A stretch of 64,000 nucleotides of DNA from Amycolatopsis australiensis (GTDB taxonomy: Bacteria; Actinomycetota; Actinomycetes; Mycobacteriales; Pseudonocardiaceae). The DNA is taken from assembly GCF_900119165.1 (NCBI RefSeq), contig NZ_FPJG01000006.1, positions 7,478,001 to 7,542,000 on the forward strand, written 5' to 3'. The position numbers and the translations under genes were made by a program. The first letter of the stretch is position 1. Each line of letters starts with the position of its first letter. The notes beneath the pieces are model-generated. The model was given only the letters and a program-made list of their open reading frames with translations. It was not told the origin of the DNA and did no database searches. This document shows positions 7,422 through 22,321 of the stretch, one piece after another.

Positions 7422-8240
7422 TCAGACCTCCGCCGCGCCGCAGTCGGCCAGGGCCTTCCGCAGCGGGTCCACGATCGACGGTGCCGCCGCGTACGTCGCG
7501 TCCGCGCCCAGCTCCGGGGCCGCGCCCGGGACGAACACCGCCGCGCCCGCCTCCGCCGCGATCAGCGCTCCCGCCGCCCAGTCCCAGCGGTGCAGCCCGT
7601 GCTCCACGTACGCGTCCAGCCAGCCCGCCGCCACCGCGCACAGGTCCAGCGACGCCGCGCCGTTGCGGCGGATGTCCCGTACCCGGCCCAGCAGCTCCGC
7701 CGCGAAGCGCGATTGGCGACGCCGGCGCTCCGGCGAATACGCGAAACCGGTTCCGACCAACGTCACCTCCAGCCGCTCGGGCGCCGACACCGCCAGGCGG
7801 CGGCCGTCCAGGAACGCGCCCTGTCCGCGCGCCGCCGACCAGACCCGGCCGCTCGCCGGTTCCACGATCGCGCCCGCCACCGACTCGCCGGCCACCTGCG
7901 CGGCCACCGACACCGCGAACCACGGCAGCCCGTAGAGGAAGTTGACCGTTCCGTCGATCGGGTCGACCACCCACGTCACGCCGTCGCCCGCCGCGCCGCC
8001 GCCCTCCTCGCCCAGCACCGGCTCCCCCGGCCGCAGCGCCGCCAGCCGCTCCCGCACGAGCCGCTCCGACTCGTGGTCGACCGCGGTCACCACGTCGGTC
8101 GCGCCGGACTTCGTGCCGACGTCCACCGAACGGCCCTTCGCCATGCCCTCCCACGCCTCGCGGACCAGCTCGGCGGCATCCGCCGCGACCTGCGTAGCGA
8201 CGCTTTTCAGCAACGACTCGTCAACTCCCACGTCCGACAT
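7422..8240 (-). CDS. suhB: inositol monophosphatase family protein
   Basis: Hydrolyses myo-inositol-1-phosphate to inositol, feeding phosphatidylinositol and mycothiol synthesis. The metal-binding signature DPIDGTVNF is near residue 98, preceded by the GEEGG acidic loop, and the second signature WDWAAGALIAAEAG is near 215. Length 272 is normal for the family. The ATG at 8240 starts MSDVGVDES. It is divergent from ppgK with 64 bp between starts, as in M. tuberculosis (Rv2701c/Rv2702). Confidence 0.9.
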   Translation of the reverse strand: MSDVGVDESLLKSVATQVAADAAELVREAWEGMAKGRSVDVGTKSGATDVVTAVDHESERLVRERLAALRPGEPVLGEEGGGAAGDGVTWVVDPIDGTVNFLYGLPWFAVSVAAQVAGESVAGAIVEPASGRVWSAARGQGAFLDGRRLAVSAPERLEVTLVGTGFAYSPERRRRQSRFAAELLGRVRDIRRNGAASLDLCAVAAGWLDAYVEHGLHRWDWAAGALIAAEAGAAVFVPGAAPELGADATYAAAPSIVDPLRKALADCGAAEV

Positions 8241-8304
8241 GTCACCACATCCGGTTAAAGTCTCCGAGGCAGGCTTCTGAATCGTGCGAGAAGGGACCAC
8301 GTCC

Positions 8305-9072
8305 GTGGTGGAGGCGAACCGCCGAGGTTTCGGCATCGACATCGGCGGCAGCGGCATCAAGGGCGCGCTCGTCGACCTGGACTCCGGACAGCTGATCGGC
8401 GACCGGATCCGGATCGACACCCCGAAGAAGTCCACCCCGTCGGCGGTGGCGGACGTCGTCCACGACATCGTGACGCAGGCGGGCTGGGACGGGCCGGTCG
8501 GCGTGACCCTGCCGGCGGTCGTGAAGAAGGGCGTCGCGCACACCGCCGCCAACATCGACAAGCAGTGGATCGGCACCGACGCCGACGCGCTGTTCGCCAA
8601 GCGGCTCGGCCGCGGCGTCGACCAGATCGCGATGCTCAACGACGCCGACGCGGCGGGCATGGCGGAGATCCGCTTCGGCGACCCGGTCGCGCGCAAGGGC
8701 GTCACCGCGCTGCTCACCTTCGGCACCGGCATCGGCAGCGCCGTGTTCCAGGACGGCAAGCTCGTCCCGAACACCGAGTTCGGCCACCTGGAGATCGACG
8801 GCCACGACGCGGAGAAGCGCGCGGCCGCGTCGGTGAAGGACAACGAGGGCCTCTCCTACCCCGAATGGGCCAAGCGCGTGCACCGTTATCTGACCGTGCT
8901 CGAAAACCTGATCTGGCCGGACCTGTTCATCGTCGGCGGCGGGGTCAGCAAGAAGGCCGAGAAATGGGTGCCGCTGCTGGACATCCGCACCCCGGTGCTG
9001 GTGGCGACGCTGCAGAACAACGCCGGGATCGTCGGCGCCGCGGCCGCCGCGGCGGAGGGCATCCAGCACTGA
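8305..9072 (+). CDS. ppgK: polyphosphate glucokinase
   Basis: Phosphorylates glucose with polyphosphate or ATP. It is a ROK-type kinase: phosphate-1 motif GIDIGGSGIKG begins near residue 8, the catalytic aspartate region NDADAAG near 110, and the phosphate-2 motif FGTGIGSA near 138. The C-terminus holds IVGGGVSKK. GTG at 8305 was preferred because AAGGGA lies 8 bases upstream; GTG at 8284 or 8308 is possible. A GC-rich hairpin (9079-9098) follows without a T tract. The product is glucose-6-phosphate, which links it to the nearby glucan genes. Confidence 0.9.
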   Translation: MVEANRRGFGIDIGGSGIKGALVDLDSGQLIGDRIRIDTPKKSTPSAVADVVHDIVTQAGWDGPVGVTLPAVVKKGVAHTAANIDKQWIGTDADALFAKRLGRGVDQIAMLNDADAAGMAEIRFGDPVARKGVTALLTFGTGIGSAVFQDGKLVPNTEFGHLEIDGHDAEKRAAASVKDNEGLSYPEWAKRVHRYLTVLENLIWPDLFIVGGGVSKKAEKWVPLLDIRTPVLVATLQNNAGIVGAAAAAAEGIQH

Positions 9073-9105
9073 CGCGGGCCCTCCGGCGGGCCGGAGGGTG
9101 ATCGC

Positions 9106-9137
9106 TTCGCGACGCATGCGCGTACCGTCGTTACAAT
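9106..9137 (+). promoter_or_regulatory. probable sigA promoter
   Basis: A strong -10 hexamer TACAAT (9132-9137) stands 121 bases before the sigA GTG; the -35 region is weak (GCGACG at 17-base spacing or TTCGCG at 20). The implied leader of roughly 115 bases is unusually long for this window. Confidence 0.55.
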
Positions 9138-9258
9138 GGAACACGGCCCACGGCTGCGGAGGCCAAAACCGCAGGCCGAGGCGTGTTCCCCGAATGTGAG
9201 GCAGCGATGGTCCCCCGGACCGTTGCTCGTCATGATCGACCGCTGCGAAAGGGCGTAA

Positions 9259-10671
<1,413 letters not shown>

Positions 10672-10687
10672 GTTTCCTTACCGGACA

Positions 10688-10729
10688 ACGGAAACCCGCC
10701 ACCGAGAACTTCCGGTGGCGGGTTTCCGT
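10688..10729. terminator. 17-bp stem terminator between sigA and a convergent gene
   Basis: Arms 10688-10704 and 10713-10729 pair perfectly around an 8-base loop. It overlaps no codon of sigA and stops just before the 3' end of the convergent secreted-protein gene. Confidence 0.85.
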
Positions 10730-10732
10730 CGC

Positions 10733-11923
10733 TCAGGGGCGGCCGGTGAGCGTCGTCCACGGGACGTGCACCACGACGCGCTCGCGGAGCTGCTCGTTGA
10801 GCAGCCACAGCTCGCCCGTCTTCGGCCAGTACGACAGGTTCTGGCTGTTCACCGGCGCCTGCCCGGCCAACCTCGACGTCGACACGCCGCCGAGCCCGCC
10901 GTGCAGGCACGACGGGTGGTCGCCCGCCACCCCCGCGTACTCCGGGCAGACGCCGGTCAGCACGAAGTAGCCACCCCGGGACACCGCGCCCTGCATGCCC
11001 CACACCGGCGACGAGAACCCTTCGACGGCGTGCACCAGCCCGTCCGCCGACGTCTTCAGGCGCCCGGAAGCCGCGTCGAACGGCCACCGGAGGATCCGGC
11101 CGCCCGCCTCGGGGGCGTGCTCCGCCGTCACGAACGTCGAATCGGTGTGGTCGAACGACAGCGTCGACAGGCACGGGCGCGCGCCGGTCGCCGTCGTGCA
11201 CGCGCCGCCGCCCGGGTACCAGTAGGCGCCGACCTGCGGCATCGCGTAGTCGTAGTACGCCGCGTGGTACTTGCCGTCGCTGCCCAGGCCGACTGTCGCG
11301 GCGCTGTCGTCGACCTTCCAGAAGTGCGTAGTGTCGAAAACGCGGATCAGGCCGCCGGTGGTCGCGACGTAGAGCAGGTTGCCCGACCACGTCATGCCGT
11401 GCCCGTGCCCGGCGACGACCGCGAAATCGGTGCCGGACGTCGGTTCCACGAGCAGGACGTGCCGGTAGCCGAGCCCACCGGCGTCCACAAAGGACAGCCG
11501 GACCATCGTGTCACCGGGCGTGTGCCACGTCGTGGCGACGACACGCTTGCCGCCGGCGGTGCCCGTTGCCGGGTCCGCGTCCCCGGAGCCGGTGAGGCCC
11601 TGCGGGATCCAGTCGTTGGTCTTGTCGTCGTTCGCGTCCTCCCAGCAGAAGCCGGCGGGCTTCAGCGCGGCCGCGAGGTACGTGCCGTGGCAGAGCGGAC
11701 GGGCCGTCCGGTTGGTGTCGGCGAGCAGCGACGAGAGCCCGCGGGGCGGGAGCTTCCGGTCCAGCTCGGCGATCCGGCCGGCGTAGGTGGCGAAGGAGCC
11801 CCCCGGGGTGAGCCGGTAGCCGTCGACGGTCGCGGCGTCGAGCCGCGGGAAGTTCGCGGCGGCTTCGGCGGGGGCGGGCAGGCCGAGCAGCAGCACCGCT
11901 GCGAGACCGATGAGAAAGCGCAT
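10733..11923 (-). CDS. secreted protein of unknown function
   Basis: A 396-residue exported protein: residues 1-24 form a Sec signal peptide ending in PAEA-A. The mature part is rich in Gly, Thr and aromatic residues and has several cysteines (C-W-E-D-A-N-D-D near residue 90, ACTTATGARPC near 275) that could pair outside the cell. No catalytic motif was recognised; WSGNLLYVATTGGLIRVFDT resembles a beta-propeller blade, which is only a guess. No clear ribosome-binding site precedes the ATG. Confidence 0.7.
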   Translation of the reverse strand: MRFLIGLAAVLLLGLPAPAEAAANFPRLDAATVDGYRLTPGGSFATYAGRIAELDRKLPPRGLSSLLADTNRTARPLCHGTYLAAALKPAGFCWEDANDDKTNDWIPQGLTGSGDADPATGTAGGKRVVATTWHTPGDTMVRLSFVDAGGLGYRHVLLVEPTSGTDFAVVAGHGHGMTWSGNLLYVATTGGLIRVFDTTHFWKVDDSAATVGLGSDGKYHAAYYDYAMPQVGAYWYPGGGACTTATGARPCLSTLSFDHTDSTFVTAEHAPEAGGRILRWPFDAASGRLKTSADGLVHAVEGFSSPVWGMQGAVSRGGYFVLTGVCPEYAGVAGDHPSCLHGGLGGVSTSRLAGQAPVNSQNLSYWPKTGELWLLNEQLRERVVVHVPWTTLTGRP

Positions 11924-11963
11924 CCCGGCAGGGTGCCGGAGGGTCGTACATGACCCGTACAAG

Positions 11964-12356
11964 TCAGGGCACGGCCAGGCCGCGTTCCCGCAGCGACTCC
12001 TCGACGCGCAGGCGTTCGATCTCGCGGTCCATGCCCTCGGGCAGCTCCGCGAGCCGGTGTGGCACGCCGACCTGGCGGCACGCCTGGGTGAGCAGCTCGT
12101 CGTAGGCCTGGCGGGTGCCGAGCCGCCGCGCGGCCGGGGTGCCCGACGGGTAGCCGGCGAGCAGCCGGTGCACCCGCCGCAGGTCCGCGGCGACGCGTTC
12201 GATCGGCGGCCCGTCCGGCAGCGGCTTCGCGCGCTTGCACCGGACCCAGTGGACGAGCTTCGGGACACGCAGCGCACACCAGAACAGCACCGTGGGAGCC
12301 ACACAAACCACGGCGAACAGGATCAGGTTCCCGACGACACCACCGGAGCCGCCCAT
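11964..12356 (-). CDS. small membrane-anchored protein of unknown function
   Basis: A 130-residue protein with one N-terminal membrane helix (about residues 8-30) followed by a basic patch (RCKRAKPLP) and a helical cytoplasmic domain with the pattern ADLRRVHRLLAGYP and RRLGTRQAYDELL. Not recognised beyond a conserved actinobacterial look. It is 40 bp upstream of the secreted-protein gene and may share its message. Confidence 0.65.
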   Translation of the reverse strand: MGGSGGVVGNLILFAVVCVAPTVLFWCALRVPKLVHWVRCKRAKPLPDGPPIERVAADLRRVHRLLAGYPSGTPAARRLGTRQAYDELLTQACRQVGVPHRLAELPEGMDREIERLRVEESLRERGLAVP

Positions 12357-12438
12357 GTCCCGATGGTAAGCCCGCGCGCCCGGCTCGGCGGACCCTTTTT
12401 CCGGCCGGGCGCGCGTATCAGACGCGTGACGCCTTTCG

Positions 12439-14646
<2,208 letters not shown>

Positions 14647-14650
14647 GGTG

Positions 14651-16033
14651 TCATCCCTCTCCGCTCGTGATCCGGGCGATCGAGGCGAGCGGCACGCCGA
14701 GCCAGTCCGGCCGGTTCGCGTGCTCGTAGCCCACCTCGTAGACCGCCTTGTCCAGTTCGAAGGCGCGCAGCAGCTCGCCCTGGTCGCGCGGGTCGGCCGC
14801 GATCGCGGCGTAGCCCTCGCAGAACGCCGTCCGGTTCCGCGCGGACCACTCGTGGGCCCGCTCGGCCAGCGCCGGGTCGTCCGGCTGGCCGACCAGCATC
14901 TGCTGGGCCGCGTAGTCGAACGACCTCAGCATGCCCGCCACGTCGCGCAACGGCGACCGCAGCGCGTGGCGCTCCTCCACCGGGGCCGCCGGCTCGCCCT
15001 CGAAGTCGATGAGCAGCCAGCCGCCCACGGTCCGCAGCACCTGCCCGAGGTGCAGGTCGCCGTGGATGTACTGCATGGTCACCGAGTCGGCGGGCAGCGT
15101 GCGCAGCCGCTCGAACGCCGCCTGCAGCGCCGGGGCGTGCGCGGCCAGCTCCGGGACCCGCGCGGCGATCGTGTCCAGCCGCGTGAGCATCGCCTTCGTC
15201 GATCGTTCCAGCTCCGCGGCGTCGGCCGGTTCCGTGCCGAGGGCTTCGGCGAGGTCCGCGTGCACCTCGGCGACGGCGCGCCCGAGGCGTTCGGCCTCGC
15301 CGGCGAAGTCGCCGCCGACTTCGTCGGGATGCAGTTCGGGGGCGGCCATCAGGTCGCGGACGCTGGTGGTGGCCATCGCCCAGCCGTCGACCGCGTCCGA
15401 CACGAACTGCTGGAGCATGCCGACCGTGGTCGGCTCGCCGTCCAGGTCGCCGGTGATCGAGCCGAGCACCGGGGCGATGTGCTTGCTGCCCACCCCCTGC
15501 AGCGCGCGGTGCAGCAGCAGGTCCTTGTTCTTGCCGGGGGTCAGCTTCCGGAACAGCTTGAGGATGTACTGCCCGCCGTAGACCAGGGACGTGTTGCTCT
15601 GCTCGGACGTGATCGGCCGGGCCCGCAGGCCGGTCTCCAGCTGGACCCCGGGCTCGTGCTCGAAGACCAGCGGACCGACGCGTTCCTCCCGGGCCATCAG
15701 GTCCAGCAGCACGCCGGTGACGTCCAGGTCGCCGGACGCCTCGTAGGCGTTGAGGTCCCCGACGGCCCCGATCCAGCTGGTGGACGCGATCTCCGGCGGG
15801 TGCGTCCGCCGGCCGACGAGCAGCTGGTAGGGCTCGCGCCGCTCGCCCTGCGCCACCTCGACGACGACGTGCAGCAGCTGCGGGTCGCCCGCGACGAGCT
15901 CGGTCACGCCGAGCGGGCGGACTCCGGTCACCGGCCGGTCCTTCCCGGCGAACCAGCGCTGCTCCGGCAGCCAGCGCTTCAGGTCACCGGTCAGGTCCTC
16001 GACCAGCGCACGCGGGTCGGACAAGGGACTCAC
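14651..16033 (-). CDS. mak: maltokinase (Pep2/Mak)
   Basis: Uses ATP to turn maltose into maltose-1-phosphate, the GlgE donor. The 460-residue length matches the family. Visible motifs: [11 protein letters not shown] at the N-terminus (a maltokinase signature), the ATP lysine in [10 protein letters not shown] near residue 160, the kinase-like catalytic HGDLHLGQ near 325 and the metal site LLIDFEGEP shortly after. The GTG start overlaps the treS stop (GTGA), so the two are coupled. Confidence 0.93.
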   Translation of the reverse strand: MSPLSDPRALVEDLTGDLKRWLPEQRWFAGKDRPVTGVRPLGVTELVAGDPQLLHVVVEVAQGERREPYQLLVGRRTHPPEIASTSWIGAVGDLNAYEASGDLDVTGVLLDLMAREERVGPLVFEHEPGVQLETGLRARPITSEQSNTSLVYGGQYILKLFRKLTPGKNKDLLLHRALQGVGSKHIAPVLGSITGDLDGEPTTVGMLQQFVSDAVDGWAMATTSVRDLMAAPELHPDEVGGDFAGEAERLGRAVAEVHADLAEALGTEPADAAELERSTKAMLTRLDTIAARVPELAAHAPALQAAFERLRTLPADSVTMQYIHGDLHLGQVLRTVGGWLLIDFEGEPAAPVEERHALRSPLRDVAGMLRSFDYAAQQMLVGQPDDPALAERAHEWSARNRTAFCEGYAAIAADPRDQGELLRAFELDKAVYEVGYEHANRPDWLGVPLASIARITSGEG

Positions 16034-17838
16034 CTCGCTTCGCCTTCGTCTCCCGAGCTCGTCAGCTGGAACCAGTAGAAGCCGTGCCCCGGCAGCGTCA
16101 GCAGGTACGGCAGCTCCCCGATGCTGGGGAACCGCACTCCGCCGGTGAGCTCCACCGGCGTGCACCCGCGATGCGCGGACAGATCCAGCTCCACCGGCTG
16201 CGGGAACCGGGAGAGGTTGTTGACGCAGAGCACGATGTCCTCGCCGCCGTCCGGGCGCCGCCACTGGCGCTTGTAGGCCAGCACGCTCGGGTTGGACCCG
16301 CCGAGGTCGACGAACTCGCCTTCGGCGAAGGCGTGGTGCTGCTTGCGCACCTCGATCATCCGCCGGGTCCAGTTGAGCAGGGAGGACGCGTTGTTCGACT
16401 GCGCCTCGACGTTCAGACCCTGGTAGCCGTACACCGGGTCCATGATCACCGGCAGGTAGATCCGGCCCGGGTCGCAGGAGGAGAACCCGGCGTTGCGGTC
16501 CGGGGTCCACTGCATGGGGGTGCGCACCGCGTCGCGGTCGCCGAGCCAGATGTTGTCTCCCATGCCGATCTCGTCACCGTAGTACAGAACGGGCGAGCCC
16601 GGCAGGGAAAGCAGCATCGCGGTGAACAGCTCCTGCTGGTTGCGGTCGTTGTCCAGCAGCGGGGCCAGCCTCCGGCGGATGCCGATGTTGGCCTTCATGC
16701 GCGGGTCCTTGGCGTACTCCGCGTACATGTAGTCGCGCTCTTCGTCGGTGACCATCTCGAGCGTCAGCTCGTCGTGGTTGCGCAGGAAGATGCCCCACTG
16801 GGTGCCGCTGGGGATCTCGGGGGTCTGGGTCAGGATCTCCGAGATCGGGAACCGGGACTCGCGCCGCACGGCCATGAAGATCCGCGGCATCAGCGGGAAG
16901 TGGAACGCCATGTGGCACTCGTCGCCGCCGACCGCCGGGTCGCCGAAGTACTCGACGACGTCCGAGGGCCACTGGTTGGCCTCGGCGAGCAGGATCCGGC
17001 CCGGGTACTCGTCGTCGACGACCTTGCGGCAGCGCTTGAGGAACTCGTGCGTGCGCGGCAGGTTCTCGCAGTTGGTGCCCTCCTGCTCGAACAGGTACGG
17101 CACGGCGTCCAGGCGGAACCCGTCGATGCCCAGGTCGAGCCAGAACCGCAGGACGTCGATCATCGCGTTCTGGACGTCGGCGTTCTCGTAGTTCAGGTCG
17201 GGCTGGTGGGAGAAGAACCGGTGCCAGTAGAACTGGCCGCGCACCGGGTCGTAGGTCCAGTTCGACGTCTCGGTGTCGACGAAGATGATCCGCGCGTCGG
17301 CGTAGCGGGAGTCGTCGTCGCTCCACACGTAGTAGTCGCCGTACGGGCCGTCGGGGTCGTGGCGGGACTGCTGGAACCACGGGTGCGCGTCCGAGGTGTG
17401 GTTGAGCACCAGGTCGGTGATCACCCGGATGCCGCGCCGGTGGGCCTCGTTGAGCAGGAAGACGAAGTCCTCGACGCTGCCGAACTCCGGCAGCACCGCG
17501 CGGAAGTCGCTGATGTCGTACCCGCCGTCGCGCAGCGGCGAGGCGTAGAACGGCGGCAGCCACAGGCAGTCGACGCCGAGCCAGGCCAGGTAGTCCAGCC
17601 GCCCGGCCAGGCCGCGCAGGTCGCCGGTGCCGTCGCCGTTGGAGTCGGCGAACGCGCGGACCAGCACCTCGTAGAACACCGCGCCCTTGAACCAGTACGG
17701 GTCGCTCGGTGCCTGCTGCGCCGCCCGGAAGTCCTCGGCCTGGGGTTCCACCAGCATGCCGTCGGCGGTCATCGCCTCGCCGGTGTGCGGCACGCCTTCC
17801 AGCCCCAGCGCCGCATCGGGCCGGGCATCTTCGGCCAT
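16030..17838 (-). CDS. treS: trehalose synthase / maltose glucosylmutase
   Basis: Interconverts trehalose and maltose; in this setting it supplies maltose to the kinase. The 602-residue GH13 enzyme has nucleophile Asp in [10 protein letters not shown] (near 242), acid/base Glu in LLAEANQWP (near 283) and stabilising Asp in [10 protein letters not shown] (near 354). ATG at 17838 was preferred over an in-frame GTG at 17847 since GAGG then sits at normal distance. It is 39 bp after glgE. Confidence 0.94.
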   Translation of the reverse strand: MAEDARPDAALGLEGVPHTGEAMTADGMLVEPQAEDFRAAQQAPSDPYWFKGAVFYEVLVRAFADSNGDGTGDLRGLAGRLDYLAWLGVDCLWLPPFYASPLRDGGYDISDFRAVLPEFGSVEDFVFLLNEAHRRGIRVITDLVLNHTSDAHPWFQQSRHDPDGPYGDYYVWSDDDSRYADARIIFVDTETSNWTYDPVRGQFYWHRFFSHQPDLNYENADVQNAMIDVLRFWLDLGIDGFRLDAVPYLFEQEGTNCENLPRTHEFLKRCRKVVDDEYPGRILLAEANQWPSDVVEYFGDPAVGGDECHMAFHFPLMPRIFMAVRRESRFPISEILTQTPEIPSGTQWGIFLRNHDELTLEMVTDEERDYMYAEYAKDPRMKANIGIRRRLAPLLDNDRNQQELFTAMLLSLPGSPVLYYGDEIGMGDNIWLGDRDAVRTPMQWTPDRNAGFSSCDPGRIYLPVIMDPVYGYQGLNVEAQSNNASSLLNWTRRMIEVRKQHHAFAEGEFVDLGGSNPSVLAYKRQWRRPDGGEDIVLCVNNLSRFPQPVELDLSAHRGCTPVELTGGVRFPSIGELPYLLTLPGHGFYWFQLTSSGDEGEAR

Positions 17839-17877
17839 GTGCTCCACCTCGTCCCTCGAGTCCCTGTCCTTCCGTTC

Positions 17878-19860
<1,983 letters not shown>

Positions 19861-19970
19861 GGGCAACGCCCCTCGGTGTGTCGGTTGGACGCAGGCAGGC
19901 GACAGTCTGCCTGACTCGATCAAGTGCCCACGAGGCAGGGTTCTCTAGCCGTGTACCCAGACCACCTCGG

Positions 19971-19986
19971 GTGAAACGCTTTCCCC
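19971..19986 (-). promoter_or_regulatory. possible LacI-type operator upstream of glgE
   Basis: The short inverted repeat GGGGAAAGCGTTTCAC (minus strand) has GAAA/TTTC half-sites around GCG and lies about 110 bases before the glgE ATG. LacI-family regulators of maltose and alpha-glucoside genes bind similar sites. No such regulator is in the window. Confidence 0.3.
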
Positions 19987-20133
19987 GCAACGAATTTCCG
20001 GCGGGTTTCCCGCGGGTTACACCGGCGCCCGCCCCGGGTGCCGTCCCCGGCCGTCCGGCACGCGGACCCGAACGGCCACCAGCCGTACCCGAACGGACGA
20101 CACGCACCTCCGGACGGCCGTCCGGGAACGGCG

Positions 20134-22269
20134 TCAGGCGGCCTCGGCCGCCAGCCGCGGGGCACGCAGCAGGAGCAGCGAACGCGACTGGAGCGTCAGC
20201 CGGCTCTTGGCCTCCAGCGGGCCCGGGTCGGCCGGGCTGCCGTCCGCGGTGCTCGTGTCGAGGGTCGGCTTGAACGTCTCGCCGTACTCGCGGCCCGGCA
20301 GCACCACCTCGGCCGGCTGGTCGCCGGCGTGCAGCCACAGCAGCCACGAGTGGTCGGGCACCAGCTCGCCGTCGCGGTTGCGGGCCTGGCTGTTCGAGCC
20401 GTCGATCCACATGCCGAGCGTGTGCCGGTCTTCGAACCAGTCGGTCTCGCCGAACTCCTCGCCGTCCGGGCGGAACCAGATCAGGTCCGGCTTGCCGGTC
20501 GGCGTCGTCCGGCCTTCGAAGAACTCCGGCTGGCGCAGCGCCGGGCTGTTCGCGCGCAGCCGGACCACCCGCCGGGCGAAGGCGAGCATCGCGTCCGCCT
20601 CCTGCTCTTCGGGCGTCCAGTCCAGCCACGACGTCTCGTCGTCGAGGCAGTACGCGTTGTTGTTGCCGCGCTGGGTCCGCCAGAACTCGTCACCCGCGGT
20701 GATCATCGGCGTGCCGGTGGACAGCAGCAGCGTCGCGAAGAGGTTGCGCACCTGCCGGGCGCGCAGTTCGCGGATCGCCGGGTCCGTGGTCTCCCCCTCG
20801 GCGCCGTGGTTCCACGAGCGGTTGTCGTTGCCGCCGTCGCGGTTGTCCTCGCCGTTGGCCTCGTTGTGCTTTTCGTTGTAGGACACCAGGTCCCGCAGCG
20901 TGAAGCCGTCGTGCGCGGTGACGAAGTTGATCGACTGCCACGGGCGCCGCAGGTTGTGGTCGTAGAGGTCCGACGAGCCGGACAGCCGGTAGGCGAGGTC
21001 CCGGACGCCGGTCGCGCCGCGCCAGAAGTCACGCACGGTGTCGCGGTAGCGGCCGTTCCACTCGGCCCACTGGGCGCCGAAGTCGCCGACGCGGTAGCCC
21101 TCGCCGGTCGCGTCCCACGGTTCCGCGATCAGCTTGCAGCGCGAGAGCACCGGGTCGGTCGTGATCGCGGTGAGCATCGTCGAGTTGCGGTCGAAGACGC
21201 CGCCGCGCGGCCGGCCGAGCGTGCTGGCGAGGTCGAAGCGGAAGCCGTCGACGCCCATCTCCTGCGTCCAGTACCGCAGCGAGTCGGTCACCAGCCGCAC
21301 GACGGTCGGCGAGCCGGCCTCCAGCGTGTTGCCGCAGCCGGTGATGTCGGCCATGTGCCCGCGTTCGGTGTGCAGGTAGTACTCCGGCGCGTTCAGCCCG
21401 CGGAAGCTGAGCGTCGGCCCGTCCGGGCCGCCCTCGCAGGTGTGGTTGAACACGACGTCGAGGATCACTTCGATGCCCGCCGCGTGCAGGGCGGCCACCA
21501 TCAGCCGGAACTCCTCGACCTCGTGGCCGGGCTCGCTGGCGTAGGCGGCGTGCGGCGCGAAGAAGCCGAGCGGCGAGTACCCCCAGTAGTTGTGCCGGCC
21601 GGCCCGCACCAGCGACGGCTCGTCGAGGAACGAGTGCACCGGCAGCAGCTCCACGGACGTGACGCCGAGCCGGGTCAGGTACTCGATCGCGACCGGGTGG
21701 GCCAGGCCCAGGTAGGTGCCGCGCAGCGCCTCCGGGATGAACGGGTGCTGCTGGGTGAACCCCTTGACGTGCAGCTCGTAGATCACCGCCTCCTCGAACG
21801 GGACCTCCGGCTTGACCCCGGTGTCCGGCCCGCCCGGCGAGCTGACCACCGACAGCGGCACCCTGCCAAGGGAGTCCACTGTGGACATCGGGCCGCGGTC
21901 CGGGTCGCCGGTGAAGCCCTGCGCGGCCCGCAGGTCGGTGAGCCCGCCGGTGATCTGCCGGGCGTAGGGGTCGACGAGCAGCTTGTGCGGGTTGCAGCGC
22001 AGGCCGCGGACCGGGTCGTACGGGCCGTGGATCCGGTAGCCGTACCGCTGCCCCGGCGTCACGCCGGGCACCAGGCCGTGCCAGACGCCGAACGTGCGCT
22101 CGGTCAGCGGGATCCGCCGCTCGGACCCGTCGGGGTCGATCAGGCAGAGGTCGACCGCGTCGGCGACGGCCGAGGTGATGGCGAACCGCACTCCGCCTGC
22201 CTCCGGGTGGGCGCCGAGCGGAAACGGGCGTCCGGCGAGGACGTGCTGGGTGGAGGGTCGTGTGGCCAT
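20134..22269 (-). CDS. glgX: glycogen debranching enzyme GlgX (first copy)
   Basis: Isoamylase-type GH13 enzyme cleaving alpha-1,6 branches. The 711 residues hold CBM48 and barrel domains; active-site residues are Asp in GFRFDLASTLG (near 345), Glu in LIAEPWDATG (near 382) and Asp in TAHDGFTLRD (near 453). ATG at 22269 gives an N-terminus matching other GlgX proteins. It stands alone between glgE (273 bp downstream) and treZ (52 bp upstream), all on the same strand. It differs clearly from the second copy in the N-terminal half. Confidence 0.9.
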   Translation of the reverse strand: MATRPSTQHVLAGRPFPLGAHPEAGGVRFAITSAVADAVDLCLIDPDGSERRIPLTERTFGVWHGLVPGVTPGQRYGYRIHGPYDPVRGLRCNPHKLLVDPYARQITGGLTDLRAAQGFTGDPDRGPMSTVDSLGRVPLSVVSSPGGPDTGVKPEVPFEEAVIYELHVKGFTQQHPFIPEALRGTYLGLAHPVAIEYLTRLGVTSVELLPVHSFLDEPSLVRAGRHNYWGYSPLGFFAPHAAYASEPGHEVEEFRLMVAALHAAGIEVILDVVFNHTCEGGPDGPTLSFRGLNAPEYYLHTERGHMADITGCGNTLEAGSPTVVRLVTDSLRYWTQEMGVDGFRFDLASTLGRPRGGVFDRNSTMLTAITTDPVLSRCKLIAEPWDATGEGYRVGDFGAQWAEWNGRYRDTVRDFWRGATGVRDLAYRLSGSSDLYDHNLRRPWQSINFVTAHDGFTLRDLVSYNEKHNEANGEDNRDGGNDNRSWNHGAEGETTDPAIRELRARQVRNLFATLLLSTGTPMITAGDEFWRTQRGNNNAYCLDDETSWLDWTPEEQEADAMLAFARRVVRLRANSPALRQPEFFEGRTTPTGKPDLIWFRPDGEEFGETDWFEDRHTLGMWIDGSNSQARNRDGELVPDHSWLLWLHAGDQPAEVVLPGREYGETFKPTLDTSTADGSPADPGPLEAKSRLTLQSRSLLLLRAPRLAAEAA

Positions 22270-22321
22270 TCCTGAATCGTCCCAGATCGGGCCGGTGGCT
22301 CGCGCGCGATATGCCGACGAG

